Program-made: the position numbers and the translations under genes
From: Prosapia bicincta
Taxonomy: Eukaryota; Arthropoda; Insecta; Hemiptera; Cercopidae
Length of the DNA stretch: 64,000 bases
Direction of reading: 5' to 3'
Assembly: GCA_036971475.1 (NCBI GenBank)
Contig: JBAIZL010000010.1
Coordinates: 11,161,526 to 11,225,525, forward strand
Notes under the pieces: generated by a model
Told to the model about the DNA's origin: nothing
Databases searched by the model: none
The model's input: only the letters and a program-made list of their open reading frames with translations
Part shown: positions 48,817 to 63,170 of the stretch, piece by piece
Position numbering within the stretch: position 1 is the stretch's first letter
How the letters are laid out: the number at the start of each line of letters is the position of its first letter

Positions 48817-51800
48817 AATTATAACCTTTTCTGAAGTAAGTGCTACTAGAGCGCTAGGACATCCAGCCTAGGGCACAAGTGGGCGAGGTACCTCAAGGGT
48901 TCTCGTAACGTCGCGATGCAAGACACAAAATAATGCACGCTGCTATAGCTTTGGGCTTTAATTATAACCTTTTCTGAAGTAAGTGCTACTAGAGCGCTAG
49001 GACAGGCACATCCAGTCTAGGGCACAAGTGGGCGAGGTACCTCAAGGGTTCTCGTAACGTCGCTCTGCAAGACACAAAATAATGCACACTGCTATAGCTT
49101 TGGGCTTTAATTATAACCGTTCCTGAAGTAAGTGCTACTAGAGCGCTAGGACAGGCACATCCAGTCTAGGGCACAAGTGGGCAAGGTACCTCCAGGGTTC
49201 TCGTAACGTCGCGCTGCAAGACACAAAATAATGCACGCTGCTATAGCTTTGGGCTTTAATTATAACCTTTCCTGAAGTAAGTGCTACTAGAGCGCTAGGA
49301 CAGGCACATCCAGTCTAGGGCACAAGTGGGCGAGGTACCTCAAGGGTTCTCGTAACGTCGCGCTGCAAGACACAAAATAATGCACGCTGCTATAGCTTTG
49401 GGCTTTAATTATAACCTTTCCTGAAGTAAGTGCTACTAGAGCGCTAGGACAGGCACATCCAGTCTAGGGCACAAGTGGGCGAGGTACCTCAAGGGTTCTC
49501 GTAACGTCGCGCTGCAAGACACAAAATAATGCACGCTGCTATAGCTTTGGGCTTTAATTATAACCTTTCCTGAAGTAAGTGCTACTAGAGCGCTAGGACA
49601 GGCACATCCAGTTTAGGGCACAAGTGGGCGAGGTACCTCAAGGGTTCTCGTAACGTCGCGCTGCAAGACACAAAATAATGCACGCTGCTATAGCTTTGGG
49701 CTTTAATTATAACCGTTCCTGAAGTAAGTGCTACTAGAGCGCTAGGACAGGCACATCCAGTCTAGGGCACAAGTGGGCGAGGTACCTCAAGGGTTCTCGT
49801 AACGTCGCGCTGCAAGACACAAAATAATGCACGCTGCTATAGCTTTGGGCTTTAATTATAACCTTTCCTGAAGTAAGTGCTACTAGAGCGCTAGGACATC
49901 CAGCCTAGGGCACAAGTGGGCGAGGTACCTCAAGGGTTCTCGTAACGTCGCGCTGCAAGACACAAAATAATGCACGCTGCTATAGCTTTGGGCTTTAATT
50001 ATAACCTTTCCTGAAGTAAGTGCTACTAGAGCGCTAGGACATCCAGCCTAGGGCACAAGTGGGCGAGGTACCTCAAGGGTTCTCGTAACGTCGCACTGCA
50101 AGACACAAAATAATGCACGCTGCTATAGCTTTGGGCTTTAATTATAACCTTTCCTGAAGTAAGTGCTACTAGAGCGCTAGGACATCCAGCCTAGGGCACA
50201 AGTGGGCGAGGTACCTCAAGGGTTCTCGTAACGTCGCACTGCAAGACACAAAATAATGCACGCTGCTATAGCTTTGGGCTTTAATTATAACCTTTCCTGA
50301 AGTAAGTGCTACTAGAGCGCTAGGACATTCACATCCAGTCTAGGGCACAAGTGGGCGAGGTACCTCAAGGGTTCTCGTAACGTCGCGCTGCAAGACACAA
50401 AATAATGCACGCTGCTATAGCTTTGGGCTTTAATTATAACCGTTCCTGAAGTAAGTGCTACTAGAGCGCTAGGACAGGCACATCCAGTCTAGGGCACAAG
50501 TGGGCGAGGTACCTCAAGGGTTCTCGTAACGTCGCGCTGCAAGACACAAAATAATGCACGCTGCTATAGCTTTGGGCTTTAATTATAACCGTTCCTGAAG
50601 TAAGTGCTTCTAGAGCGCTAGGACAGGCACATCCAGTCTAGGGCACAAGTGGGCGAGGTACCTCAAGGGTTCTCGTAACGTCGCGCTGCAAGACACAAAA
50701 TAATGCACGCTGCTATAGCTTTGGGCTTTAATTATAACCGTTCCTGAAGTAAGTGCTTCTAGAGCGCTAGGACAGGCACATCCAGTCTAGGGCACAAGTG
50801 GGCGAGGTACCTCAAGGGTTCTCGTAACGTCGCGCTGCAAGACACAAAATAATGCACGCTGCTATAGCTTTGGGCTTTAATTATAACCGTTCCTGAAGTA
50901 AGTGCTTCTAGAGCGCTAGGACAGGCACATCCAGTCTAGGGCACAAGTGGGCGAGGTACCTCAAGGGTTCTCGTAACGTCGCGCTGCAAGACACAAAATA
51001 ATGCACGCTGTTATAGCTTTGGGCTTTAATTATAACCGTTCCTGAAGTAAGTGCTACTAGAGCGCTAGGACAGGCACATCCAGTCTAGGGCACAAGTGGG
51101 CGAGGTACCTCAAGGGTTCTCGTAACGTCGCGTTGCAAGACACAAAATAATGCACGCTGCTATAGCTTTGGGCTTTAATTATAACCTTTCCTGAAGTAAG
51201 TGCTACTAGAGCGCTAGGACATCCAGCCTAGGGCACAAGTGGGCGAGGTACCTCAAGGGTTCTCGTAACGTCGCGCTGCAAGACACAAAATAATGCACGC
51301 TGCTATAGCTTTGGGCTTTAATTATAACCTTTCCTGAAGTAAGTGCTACTAGAGCGCTAGGACATCCAGCCTAGGGAACAAGTAGGCAAGGTACCTCAAG
51401 GGTTCTCGTAACGTCGCACTGCAAGACACAAAATAATGCACGCTGCTATAGCTTTGGGCTTTAATTATAACCGTTCCTGAAGTAAGTGCTACTAGAGCGC
51501 TAGGACAGGCACATCCAGTCTAGGGCACAAGTGGGCGAGGTACCTCAAGAGCTCTCGTTACGTCGCACTGCAAGACACAATATAATGCACGCTGCTATAG
51601 CTTTGGGCTTTAATTATAACCTTTCCTGAAGTAAGTGCTACTAGAGCGCTAGGACATCCAGTCTAGGGCACAAGTGGGCGAGGTACCTCAAGGGTTCTCG
51701 TAACGTCGCGCTGCAAGACACAAAATAATGCACGCTGCTATAGCTTTGGGCTTTAATTATAACCTTTCCTGAAGTAAGTGCTACTAGAGCGCTAGGACAT

Positions 51801-54800
51801 CCAGTCTAGGGCACAAGTGGGCGAGGTACCTCAAGGGTTCTCGTAACGTCGCGTTGCAAGACACAAAATAATGCACGCTGCTATAGCTTTGGGCTTTAAT
51901 TATAACCTTTCCTGAAGTAAGTGCTACTAGAGCGCTAGGACAGGCACATCCAGTCTAGGGCACAAGTAGGCAAGGTACCTCAAGGGTTCTCGTAACGTCG
52001 CGTTGCAAGACACAAAATAATGCACGCTGCTATAGCTTTGGGCTTTAATTATAACCGTTCCTGAAGTAAGTGCTACTAGAGCGCTAGGACAGGCACATCC
52101 AGTCTAGGGCACAAGTGGGCGAGGTACCTCAAGGGTTCTCGTAACGTCGCGCTGCAAGACACAAAATAATGCACGCTGCTATAGCTTTGGGCTTTAATTA
52201 TAACCGTTCCTGAAGTAAGTGCTACTAGAGCGCTAGAACAGGCACATCCAGCCTAGGGCACAAGTGGGCAAGGTACCTCAAGGGCTCTCGTTACGTCGCA
52301 CTGCAAGACACAATATAATGCACGCTGCTATAGCTTTGGGCTTTAATTATAACCGTTCCTGAAGTAAGTGCTACTAGAGCGCTAGGACAGGCACATCCAG
52401 TCTAGGGCACAAGTGGGCGAGGTACCTCAAGGGTTCTCGTAACGTCGCGCTGCAAGACACAAAATAATGCACGCTGCTATAGCTTTGGGCTTTAATTATA
52501 ACCGTTCCTGAAGTAAGTGCTACTAGAGCGCTAGGACAGGCACATCCAGTCTAGGGCACAAGTGGGCGAGGTACCTCAAGGGTTCTCGTAACGTCGCACT
52601 GCAAGACACAAAATAATGCACGCTGCTATAGCTTTGGGCTTTAATTATAACCGTTCCTGAAGTAAGTGCTACTAGAGCGCTAGGACAGGCACATCCAGTC
52701 TAGGGCACAAGTGGGCGAGGTACCTCAAGAGCTCTCGTTACGTCGCACTGCAAGACACAATATAATGCACGCTGCTATAGCTTTGGGCTTTAATTATAAC
52801 CGTTCCTGAAGTAAGTGCTACTAGAGCGCTAGGACAGGCACATCCAGTCTAGGGCACATGTGGGCGAGGTACCTCAAGGGTTCTCGTAACGTCGCGCTGC
52901 AAGACACAAAATAATGCACGCTGCTATAGCTTTGGGCTGTAATTATAACCTTTCCTGAAGTAAGTGCTACTAGAGCGCTAGGACAGGCACATCCAGTCTA
53001 GGGCACAAGTGGGCGAGGTACCTCAAGGATTCTCGTAACGTCGCGCTGCAAGACACAAAATAATGCACGCTGCTATAGCTTTGGGCTTTAATTATAACCG
53101 TTCCTGAAGTAAGTGCTACTAGAGCGCTAGAACAGGCACATCCAGCCTAGGGCACAAGTGGGCAAGGTACCTCAAGGGTTCTCGTAACGTCGCGCTGCAA
53201 GACACAAAATAATGCACGCTGCTATAGCTTTGGGCTTTAATTATAACCTTTCCTGAAGTAAGTGCTACTAGAGCGCTAAGACAGGCACATCCAGTCTAGG
53301 GCACAAGTGGGCGAGGTACCTCAAGGGTTCTCGTAACGTCGCGCTGCAAGACACAAAATAATGCACGCTGCTATAGCTTTGGGCTTTAATTATAACCGTT
53401 CCTGAAGTAAGTGCTACCAGAGCGCTAGGACAGGCACATCCAGTCTAGGGCACAAGTGGGCGAGGTACCTCAAGGGTTCTCGTAACGTCGCGCTGCAAGA
53501 CACAAAATAATGCACGCTGCTATAGCTTTGGGCTTTAATTATAACCTTTCCTGAAGTAAGTGCTACTAGAGCGCTAAGACAGGCACATCCAGTCTAGGGC
53601 ACAAGTGGGCAAGGTACCTCAAGGGTTCTCGTAACGTCGCGCTGCAAGACACAAAATAATGCACGCTGCTATAGCTTTGGGCTTTAATTATAACCTTTCC
53701 TGAAGTAAGTGCTACTAGAGCGCTAAGACAGGCACATCCAGTCTAGGGCACAAGTAGGCAAGGTACCTCAAGGGTTCTCGTAACGTCGCGCTGCAAGACA
53801 CAAAATAATGCACGCTGCTATAGCTTTGGGCTTTAATTATAACCTTTCCTGAAGTAAGTGCTACTAGAGCGCTAGGACATCCAGCCTAGGGCACAAGTGG
53901 GCGAGGTACCTCAAGGGTTCTCGTAACGTCGCGCTGCAAGACACAAAATAATGCACGCTGCTATAGCTTTGGGCTTTAATTATAACCTTTCCTGAAGTAA
54001 GTGCTACTAGAGCGCTAGGACAGGCACATCCAGTCTAGGGCACAAGTAGGCAAGGTACCTCAAGGGTTCTCGTAACGTCGCGCTGCAAGACACAAAATAA
54101 TGCACGCTGCTATAGCTTTGGGCTTTAATTATAACCGTTCCTGAAGTAAGTGCTTCTAGAGCGCTAGGACAGGCACATCCAGTCTAGGGCACAAGTGGGC
54201 GAGGTACCTCAAGGGTTCTCGTAACGTCGCGCTGCAAGACACAAAATAATGCACGCTGCTATAGCTTTGGGCTTTAATTATAACCTTTCCTGAAGTAAGT
54301 GCTACTAGAGCGCTAAGACAGGCACATCCAGTCTAGGGCACAAGTAGGCAAGGTACCTCAAGGGTTCTCGTAACGTCGCGCTGCAAGACACAAAATAATG
54401 CACGCTGCTATAGCTTTGGGCTTTAATTATAACCTTTCCTGAAGTAAGTGCTACTAGAGCGCTAGGACATCCAGCCTAGGGCACAAGTGGGCGAGGTACC
54501 TCAAGGGTTCTCGTAACGTCGCGCTGCAAGACACAAAATAATGCACGCTGCTATAGCTTTGGGCTTTAATTATAACCTTTCCTGAAGTAAGTGCTACTAG
54601 AGCGCTAGGACAGGCACATCCAGTCTAGGGCACAAGTGGGCGAGGTACCTCAAGGGTTCTCGTAACGTCGCGCTGCAAGACACAAAATAATGCACGCTGC
54701 TATAGCTTTGGGCTTTAATTATAACCTTTCCTGAAGTAAGTGCTACTAGAGCGCTAGGACAGGCACATCCAGTCTAGGGCACAAGTAGGCAAGGTACCTC

Positions 54801-57800
54801 AAGGGTTCTCGTAACGTCGCGATGCAAGACACAAAATAATGCACGCTGCTATAGCTTTGGGCTTTAATTATAACCGTTCCTGAAGTAAGTGCTTCTAGAG
54901 CGCTAGGACAGGCACATCCAGTCTAGGGCACAAGTGGGCAAGGTACCTCAAGGGTTCTCGTAACGTCGCGCTGCAAGACACAAAATAATGCACGCTGCTA
55001 TAGCTTTGGGCTTTAATTATAACCTTTCCTGAAGTAAGTGCTACTAGAGCGCTAAGACAGGCACATCCAGTCTAGGGCACAAGTAGGCAAGATACCTCAA
55101 GGGTTCTCGTAACGTCGCGTTGCAAGACACAAAATAATGCACGCTGCTATAGCTTTGGGCTTTAATTATAACCGTTCCTGAAGTAAGTGCTACTAGAGCG
55201 CTAGGACAGGCACATCCAGCCTAGGGCACAAGTGGGCAAGGTACCTCAAGGGTTCTCGTAACGTCGCGCTGCAAGACACAAAATAATGCACGCTGCTATA
55301 GCTTTGGGCTTTAATTATAACCGTTCCTGAAGTAAGTGCTACTAGAGCGCTAGGACAGGCACATCCAGTCTAGGGCACAAGTGGGCAAGGTACCTCAAGG
55401 GTTCTCGTAACGTCGCGATGCAAGACACAAAATAATGCACGCTGCTATAGCTTTGGGCTTTAATTATAACCTTTCCTGAAGTAAGTGCTACTAGAGCGCT
55501 AAGACAGGCACATCCAGTCTAGGGCACAAGTAGGCAAGGTACCTCAAGGGTTCTCGTAACGTCGCGATGCAAGACACAAAATAATGCACGCTGCTATAGC
55601 TTTGGGCTTTAATTATAACCGTTCCTGAAGTAAGTGCTACTAGAGCGCTAGGACAGGCACATCCAGTCTAGGGCACAAGTGGGCGAGGTACCTCAAGGGT
55701 TCTCGTAACGTCGCGCTGCAAGACACAAAATAATGCACGCTGCTATAGCTTTGGCCTTTAATTATAACCTTTCCTGAAGTAAGTGCTACTAGAGCGCTAG
55801 GACATCCAGCCTAGGGCACAAGTGGGCGAGGTACCTCAAGGGTTCTCGTAACGTCGCACTGCAAGACACAATATAATGCACGCTGCTATAGCTTTGGGCT
55901 TTAATTATAACCGTTCCTGAAGTAAGTGCTACTAGAGCGCTAGGACAGGCACATCCAGCCTAGGGCACAAGTGGGCGAGGTACCTCAAGGGTTCTCGTAA
56001 CGTCGCGCTGCAAGACACAAATTAATGCACGCTGCTATAGCTTTGGGCTTTAATTATAACCTTTCCTGAAGTAAGTGCTACTAGAGCGCTAGGACAGGCA
56101 CATCCAGTCTAGGGCACAAGTGGGCGAGGTACCTCAAGGGTTCTCGTAACGTCGCGCTGCAAGACACAAAATAATGCACGCTGCTATAGCTTTGGGCTTT
56201 AATTATAACCTTTCCTGAAGTAAGTGCTACTAGAGCGCTAGGACAGGCACATCCAGCCTAGGGCACAAGTGGGCGAGGTACCTCAAGGGTTCTCGTAACG
56301 TCGCGCTGTAAGACACACAATAATGCACACTGCTATTGCTTTGGGCTTTAATTATAACCGTTCCTGAAGTAAGTGCTACTAGAGCGCTAGGACAGGCACA
56401 TCCAGTCTAGGGCACAAGTGGGCGAGGTACCTCAAGGGTTCTCGTAACGTCGCGCTGCAAGACACAAAATAATGCACGCTGCTATAGCTTTGGGCTTTAA
56501 TTATAACCTTTCCTGAAGTAAGTGCTACTAGAGCGCTAGGACAGGCACATCCAGTCTAGGGCACAAGTGGGCGAGGTACCTCAAGGGTTCTCGTAACGTC
56601 GCGCTGCAAGACACAAAATAATGCACGCTGCTATAGCTTTGGGCTTTAATTATAACCTTTCCTGAAGTAAGTGCTACTAGAGCGCTAGGACAGGCACATC
56701 CAGTCTAGGACACAAGTGGGCAAGGTACCTCAAGGGTTCTCGTAACGTCGCACTGCAAGACACAAAATAATGCACGCTGCTATAGCTTTGGGCTTTAATT
56801 ATAACCGTTCCTGAAGTAAGTGCTACTAGAGCGCTAGGACAGGCACATCCAGTCTAGGGCACAAGTGGGCAAGGTACCTCAAGGGTTCTCGTAACGTCGC
56901 GCTGCAAGACACAAAATAATGCACGCTGCTATAGCTTTGGGCTTTAATTATAACCTTTCCTGAAGTAAGTGCTACTAGAGCGCTAGGACAGGCACATCCA
57001 GTCTAGGGCACAAGTGGGCGAGGTACCTCAAGGGTTCTCGTAACGTCGCGCTGCAAGACACAAAATAATGCACGCTGCTATAGCTTTGGGCTTTAATTAT
57101 AACCTTTCCTGAAGTAAGTGCTACTAGAGCTCTAGGACAGGCACATCCAGTCTAGGGCACAAGTGGGCGAGGTACCTCAAGGGTTCTCGTAACGTCGCGC
57201 TGCAAGACACAAAATAATGCACGCTGCTATAGCTTTGGGCTTTAATTATAACCTTTCCTGAAGTAAGTGCTACTAGAGCGCTAGGACAGGCACATCCAGT
57301 CTAGGACACAAGTGGGCAAGGTACCTCAAGGGTTCTCGTAACGTCGCGCTGCAAGACACAAAATAATGCACGCTGCTATAGCTTTGGGCTTTAATTATAA
57401 CCTTTCCTGAAGTAAGTGCTACTAGAGCGCTAGGACAGGCACATCCAGTCTAGGGCACAAGTGGGCGAGGTACCTCAAGGGTTCTCGTAACGTCGCGCTG
57501 CAAGACACAAAATAATGCACGCTGCTATAGCTTTGGGCTTTAATTATAACCTTTCCTGAAGTAAGTGCTACTAGAGCGCTAAGACAGGCACATCCAGTCT
57601 AGGGCACAAGTGGGCAAGGTACCTCAAGGGTTCTCGTAACGTCGCGCTGCAAGACACAAAATAATGCACGCTGCTATAGCTTTGGGCTTTAATTATAACC
57701 TTTCCTGAAGTAAGTGCTACTAGAGCGCTAGGACAGGCACATCCAGCCTAGGGCACAAGTGGGCGAGGTACCTCAAGGGTTCTCGTAACGTCGCGCTGCA

Positions 57801-60800
57801 AGACACAAAATAATGCACGCTGCTATAGCTTTGGGCTTTAATTATAACCTTTCCTGAAGTAAGTGCTACTAGAGCGCTAAGACAGGCACATCCAGCCTAG
57901 GGCACAAGTGGGCGAGGTACCTCAAGGGTTCTCGTAACGTCGCGCTGCAAGACACAAAATAATGCACGCTGCTATAGCTTTGGGCTTTAATTATAACCTT
58001 TCCTGAAGTAAGTGCTACTAGAGCGCTAGGACATTCACATCCAGTCTAGGCCACAAGTGGGCAAGGTACCTCAAGGGTTCTCGTAACGTCGCGCTGCAAG
58101 ACACAAAATAATGCACGCTGCTATAGCTTTGGGCTTTAATTATAACCTTTCCTGAAGTAAGTGCTACTAGAGCGCTAAGACAGGCACATCCAGTCTAGGG
58201 CACAAGTGGGCGAGGTACCTCCAGGGTTCTCGTAACGTCGCGCTGCAAGACACAAAATAATGCACGCTGCTATAGCTTTGGGCTTTAATTATAACCTTTC
58301 CTGAAGTAAGTGCTACTAGAGCGCTAGGACATTCACATCCAGTCTAGGCCACAAGTGGGCAAGGTACCTCAAGGGTTCTCGTAACGTCGCGCTGCAAGAC
58401 ACAAAATAATGCACGCTGCTATAGCTTTGGGCTTTAATTATAACCTTTCCTGAAGTAAGTGCTACTAGAGCGCTAGGACATCCAGTCTAGGGCACAAGTG
58501 GGCAAGGTACCTCAAGGGTTCTCGTAACGTCGCGTTGCAAGACACAAAATAATGCACGCTGCTATAGCTTTGGGCTTTAATTATAACCTTTTCTGAAGTA
58601 AGTGCTACTAGAGCGCTAGGACATCCAGTCTAGGGCACAAGTGGGCGAGGTACCTCCAGGGTTCTCGTAACGTCGCGCTGCAAGACACAAAATAATGCAC
58701 GCTGCTATAGCTTTGGGCTTTAATTATAACCGTTCCTGAAGTAAGTGCTACTAGAGCGCTAGGACAGGCACATCCAGCCTAGGGCACAAGTGGGCGAGGT
58801 ACCTCAAGGGTTCTCGTAACGTCGCGCTGCAAGACACAAAATAATGCACGCTGCTATAGCTTTGGGCTTTAATTATAACCGTTCCTGAAGTAAGTGCTAC
58901 TAGAGCGCTAGGACAGGCACATCCAGCCTAGGGCACAAGTGGGCGAGGTACCTCCAGGGTTCTCGTAACGTCGCGCTGCAAGACACAAAATAATGCACGC
59001 TGCTATAGCTTTGGGCTTTAATTATAACCGTTCCTGAAGTAAGTGCTACTAGAGCGCTAGGACAGGCACATCCAGTCTAGGACACAAGTGGGCAAGGTAC
59101 CTCAAGGGTTCTCGTAACGTCGCACTGCAAGACACAAAATAATGCACGCTGCTATAGCTTTGGGCTTTAATTATAACCGTTCCTGAAGTAAGTGCTACTA
59201 GAGCGCTAGGACAGGCACATCCAGTCTAGGGCACAAGTGGGCGAGGTACCTCCAGGGTTCTCGTAACGTCGCGCTGCAAGACACAAAATAATGCACGCTG
59301 CTATAGCTTTGGGCTTTAATATAACCGTTCCTGAAGTAAGTGCTACTAGAGCGCTAGGACAGGCACATCCAGCCTAGGGCACAAGTGGGCGAGGTACCTC
59401 CAGGGTTCTCGTAACGTCGCGCTGCAAGACACAAAATAATGCACGCTGCTATAGCTTTGGGCTTTAATTATAACCGTTCCTGAAGTAAGTGCTACTAGAG
59501 CGCTAGGACAGGCACATCCAGTCTAGGGCACAAGTAGGCAAGGTACCTCAAGGGTTCTCGTAACGTCGCGCTGCAAGACACAAAATAATGCACGCTGCTA
59601 TAGCTTTGGGCTTTAATTATAACCGTTCCTGAAGTAAGTGCTACTAGAGCGCTAGGACAGGCACATCCAGCCTAGGGCACAAGTGGGCAAGGTACCTCAA
59701 GGGTTCTCGTAACGTCGCGCTGCAAGACACAAAATAATGCACGCTGCTATAGCTTTGGGCTTTAATTATAACCGTTCCTGAAGTAAGTGCTTCTAGAGCG
59801 CTAGGACAGGCACATCCAGTCTAGGGCACAAGTGGGCAAGGTACCTCAAGGGTTCTCGTAACGTCGCGCTGCAAGACACAAAATAATGCACGCTGCTATT
59901 GCTTTGGGCTTTAATTATAACCTTTCCTGAAGTAAGTGCTACTAGACCGCTAGGACAGGCACATCCAGCCTAGGGCACAAGTGGGCGAGGTACCTCAAGG
60001 GTTCTCGTAACGTCGCGCTGCAAGACACAAAATAATGCACGCTGCTATAGCTTTGGGCTTTAATTATAACCGTTCCTGAAGTAAGTGCTACTAGAGCGCT
60101 AGGACATCCAGCCTAGGGCACAAGTGGGCAAGGTACCTCAAGGGTTCTCGTAACGTCGCGCTGCAAGACACAAAATAATGCACGCTGCTATAGCTTTGGG
60201 CTTTAATTATAACCTTTTCTGAAGTAAGTGCTACTAGAGCGCTAGGACAGGCACATCCAGTCTAGGGCACAAGTGGGCAAGGTACCTCAAGGGTTCTCGT
60301 AACGTCGCGCTGCAAGACACAAAATAATGCACGCTGCTATAGCTTTGGGCTTTAATTATAACCTTTCCTGAAGTAAGTGCTACTAGAGCGCTAGGACAGG
60401 CACATCCAGTCTAGGGCACAAGTGGGCAAGGTACCTCAAGGGTTCTCGTAACGTCGCGCTGCAAGACACAAAATAATGCACGCTGCTATAGCTTTGGGCT
60501 TTAATTATAACCTTTTCTGAAGTAAGTGCTACTAGAGCGCTAGGACAGGCACATCCAGTCTAGGGCACAAGTGGGCAAGGTACCTCAAGGGTTCTCGTAA
60601 CGTCGCGCTGCAAGACACAAAATAATGCACGCTGCTATAGCTTTGGGCTTTAATTATAACCTTTCCTGAAGTAAGTGCTACTAGAGCGCTAGGACAGGCA
60701 CATCCAGTCTAGGGCACAAGTGGGCGAGGTACCTCAAGGGTTCTCGTAACGTCGCGCTGCAAGACACAAAATAATGCACGCTGCTATAGCTTTGGGCTTT

Positions 60801-60839
60801 AATTATAACCTTTTCTGAAGTAAGTGCTACTAGAGCGCT

Positions 60840-62870
60840 AGGACAGGCACATCCAGTCTAGGGCACAAGTGGGCAAGGTACCACAAGGGTTCTCGTAACG
60901 TCGCGCTGCAAGACACACAATAATGCACGCTGCTATAGCTTTGGGCTTTAATTATAACCGTTCCTGAAGTAAGTGCTACTAGAGCGCTAGGACAGGCACA
61001 TCCAGTCTAGGGCACAAGTGGGCAAGGTACCTCAAGGGTTCTCGTAACGTCGCGCTGCAAGACACAAAATAATGCACGCTGCTATAGCTTTGGGCTTTAA
61101 TTATAACCGTTCCTGAAGTAAGTGCTACTAGAGCGCTAGGACAGGCACATCCAGTCTAGGGCACAAGTGGGCAAGGTACCACAAGGGTTCTCGTAACGTC
61201 GCGCTGCAAGACACACAATAATGCACGCTGCTATAGCTTTGGGCTTTAATTATAACCTTTCCTGAAGTAAGTGCTACTAGAGCGCTAGGACAGGCACATC
61301 CAGCCTAGGGCACAAGTGGGCAAGGTACCTCAAGGGTTCTCGTAACGTCGCGCTGCAAGACACAAAATAATGCACGCTGCTATAGCTTTGGGCTTTAATT
61401 ATAACCTTTCCTGAAGTAAGTGCTACTAGAGCGCTAGGACAGGCACATCCAGTCTAGGCCACAAGTGGGCAAGGTACCTCAAGGGTTCTCGTAACGTCGC
61501 GCTGCAAGACACAAAATAATGCACGCTGCTATAGCTTTGGGCTTTAATTATAACCTTTCCTGAAGTAAGTGCTACTAGAGCGCTAGGACAGGCACATCCA
61601 GCCTAGGGCACAAGTGGGCAAGGTACCTCAAGGGTTCTCGTAACGTCGCGCTGCAAGACACAAAATAATGCACGCTGCTATAGCTTTGGGCTTTAATTAT
61701 AACCTTTCCTGAAGTAAGTGCTACTAGAGCGCTAGGACAGGCACATCCAGTCTAGGGCACAAGTGGGCAAGGTACCACAAGGGTTCTCGTAACGTCGCGC
61801 TGCAAGACACACAATAATGCACGCTGCTATAGCTTTGGGCTTTAATTATAACCGTTCCTGAAGTAAGTGCTACTACAGCGCTAGGACAGGCACATCCAGT
61901 CTAGGGCACAAGTGGGCGAGGTACCTCAAGGGTTCTCGTAACGTCGCGCTGCAAGACACAAAATAATGCACGCTGCTATAGCTTTGGGCTTTAATTATAA
62001 CCTTTCCTGAAGTAAGTGCTACTAGAGCGCTAGGACAGGCACATCCAGCCTAGGGCACAAGTGGGCAAGGTACCTCAAGGGTTCTCGTAACGTCGCGCTG
62101 CAAGACACAAAATAATGCACGCTGCTATAGCTTTGGGCTTTAATTATAACCTTTCCTGAAGTAAGTGCTACTAGAGCGCTAGGACAGGCACATCCAGTCT
62201 AGGGCACAAGTGGGCAAGGTACCACAAGGGTTCTCGTAACGTCGCGCTGCAAGACACACAATAATGCACGCTGCTATAGCTTTGGGCTTTAATTATAACC
62301 TTTCCTGAAGTAAGTGCTACTAGAGCGCTAGGACAGGCACATCCAGTCTAGGGCACAAGTGGGCAAGGTACCACAAGGGTTCTCGTAACGTCGCGCTGCA
62401 AGACACACAATAATGCACGCTGCTATAGCTTTGGGCTTTAATTATAACCTTTCCTGAAGTAAGTGCTACTAGAGCGCTAGGACAGGCACATCCAGTCTAG
62501 GCCACAAGTGGGCGAGGTACCTCAAGGGTTCTCGTAACGTCGCGCTGCAAGACACAAAATAATGCACGCTGCTATAGCTTTGGGCTTTAATTATAACCTT
62601 TCCTGAAGTAAGTGCTACTAGAGCGCTAGGACAGGCACATCCAGCCTAGGGCACAAGTGGGCAAGGTACCTCAAGGGTTCTCGTAACGTCGCGCTGCAAG
62701 ACACAAAATAATGCACGCTGCTATAGCTTTGGGCTTTAATTATAACCTTTCCTGAAGTAAGTGCTACTAGAGCGCTAGGACAGGCACATCCAGTCTAGGG
62801 CACAAGTGGGCAAGGTACCACAAGGGTTCTCGTAACGTCGCGCTGCAAGACACACAATAATGCACGCTGC
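60840..62870. repeat. Right-end subfamily of 149-bp units with GGTACCACAAGG
   Basis: Six units carry GGTACCACAAGG instead of GGTACCTCAAGG, at about 60,881, 61,179, 61,775, 62,222, 62,371 and 62,818, spaced by whole multiples of 149 (2, 4, 3, 1 and 3 units). All six also have CACACAATAATGCACGC. None was seen elsewhere in the array, so the pair spread locally near the right boundary. Confidence 0.8.
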
Positions 62871-63170
62871 TATAGCTTTGGGCTTTAATTATAACCGTTC
62901 CTGAAGTAAGTGCTACTAGAGCGCTAGGACAGGCACATCCAGTCTAGGGCACAAGTGGGCGAGGTACCTCAAGGGTTCTCGTAACGTCGCGCTGCAAGAC
63001 ACAAAATAATGCACGCTGCTATAGCTTTGGGCTTTAATTATAACCTTTCCTGAAGTAAGTGCTACTAGAGCGCTAGGACAGGCACATCCAGTCTAGGGCA
63101 CAAGTGGGCGAGGTACCTCAAGGGTTCTCGTAACGTCGCGCTGCAAGACACAAAATAATGCACGCTGCTA

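Larger units (their letters stand above)
39058..63170. repeat. 149-bp satellite array, about 162 monomers
   Basis: AGTAAGTGCT recurs at 39,061, 39,210 and 39,359 and onward with a 149-bp period to an abrupt end after CACGCTGCTA at about 63,170. About two dozen units lack 6 bases (GGACATCC for GGACAGGCACATCC) and are 143 bp; four have GGACATTCACATCC. Main variable sites are AACCGTTCC/AACCTTTCC/AACCTTTTC, CAGCCTAGG/CAGTCTAGG, GGGCGAGG/GGGCAAGG, GTCGCGCTG with CGCACTG, CGCTCTG, CGCGATG and CGCGTTG forms, GCACGCTGC/GCACACTGC and CTATAGC/CTATTGC. Every unit contains GGTACC. No frame of note is open in 24 kb. Function is unknown; the unit length is close to nucleosome-core DNA. Confidence 0.97.

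Noticed and set aside
1..63170. CRISPR arrays
   Set aside because: The repeats are contiguous whole-unit satellites with no unique spacers between conserved repeats and no cas genes, and the window is eukaryotic in character.
36826..63170. That the two 149-bp families are the same satellite
   Set aside because: They share the period only; their motifs (CCCACTTGCTTAA and GTATTTAGACGG against AGTAAGTGCT and GGGTTCTCGTAACG) do not align.
39058..63170. A tRNA-like B box at GGGTTCTCGTAACG in each 149-bp unit, suggesting a SINE-derived satellite
   Set aside because: It departs from the GGTTCGANTCC consensus at several positions and I found no matching A box or cloverleaf.
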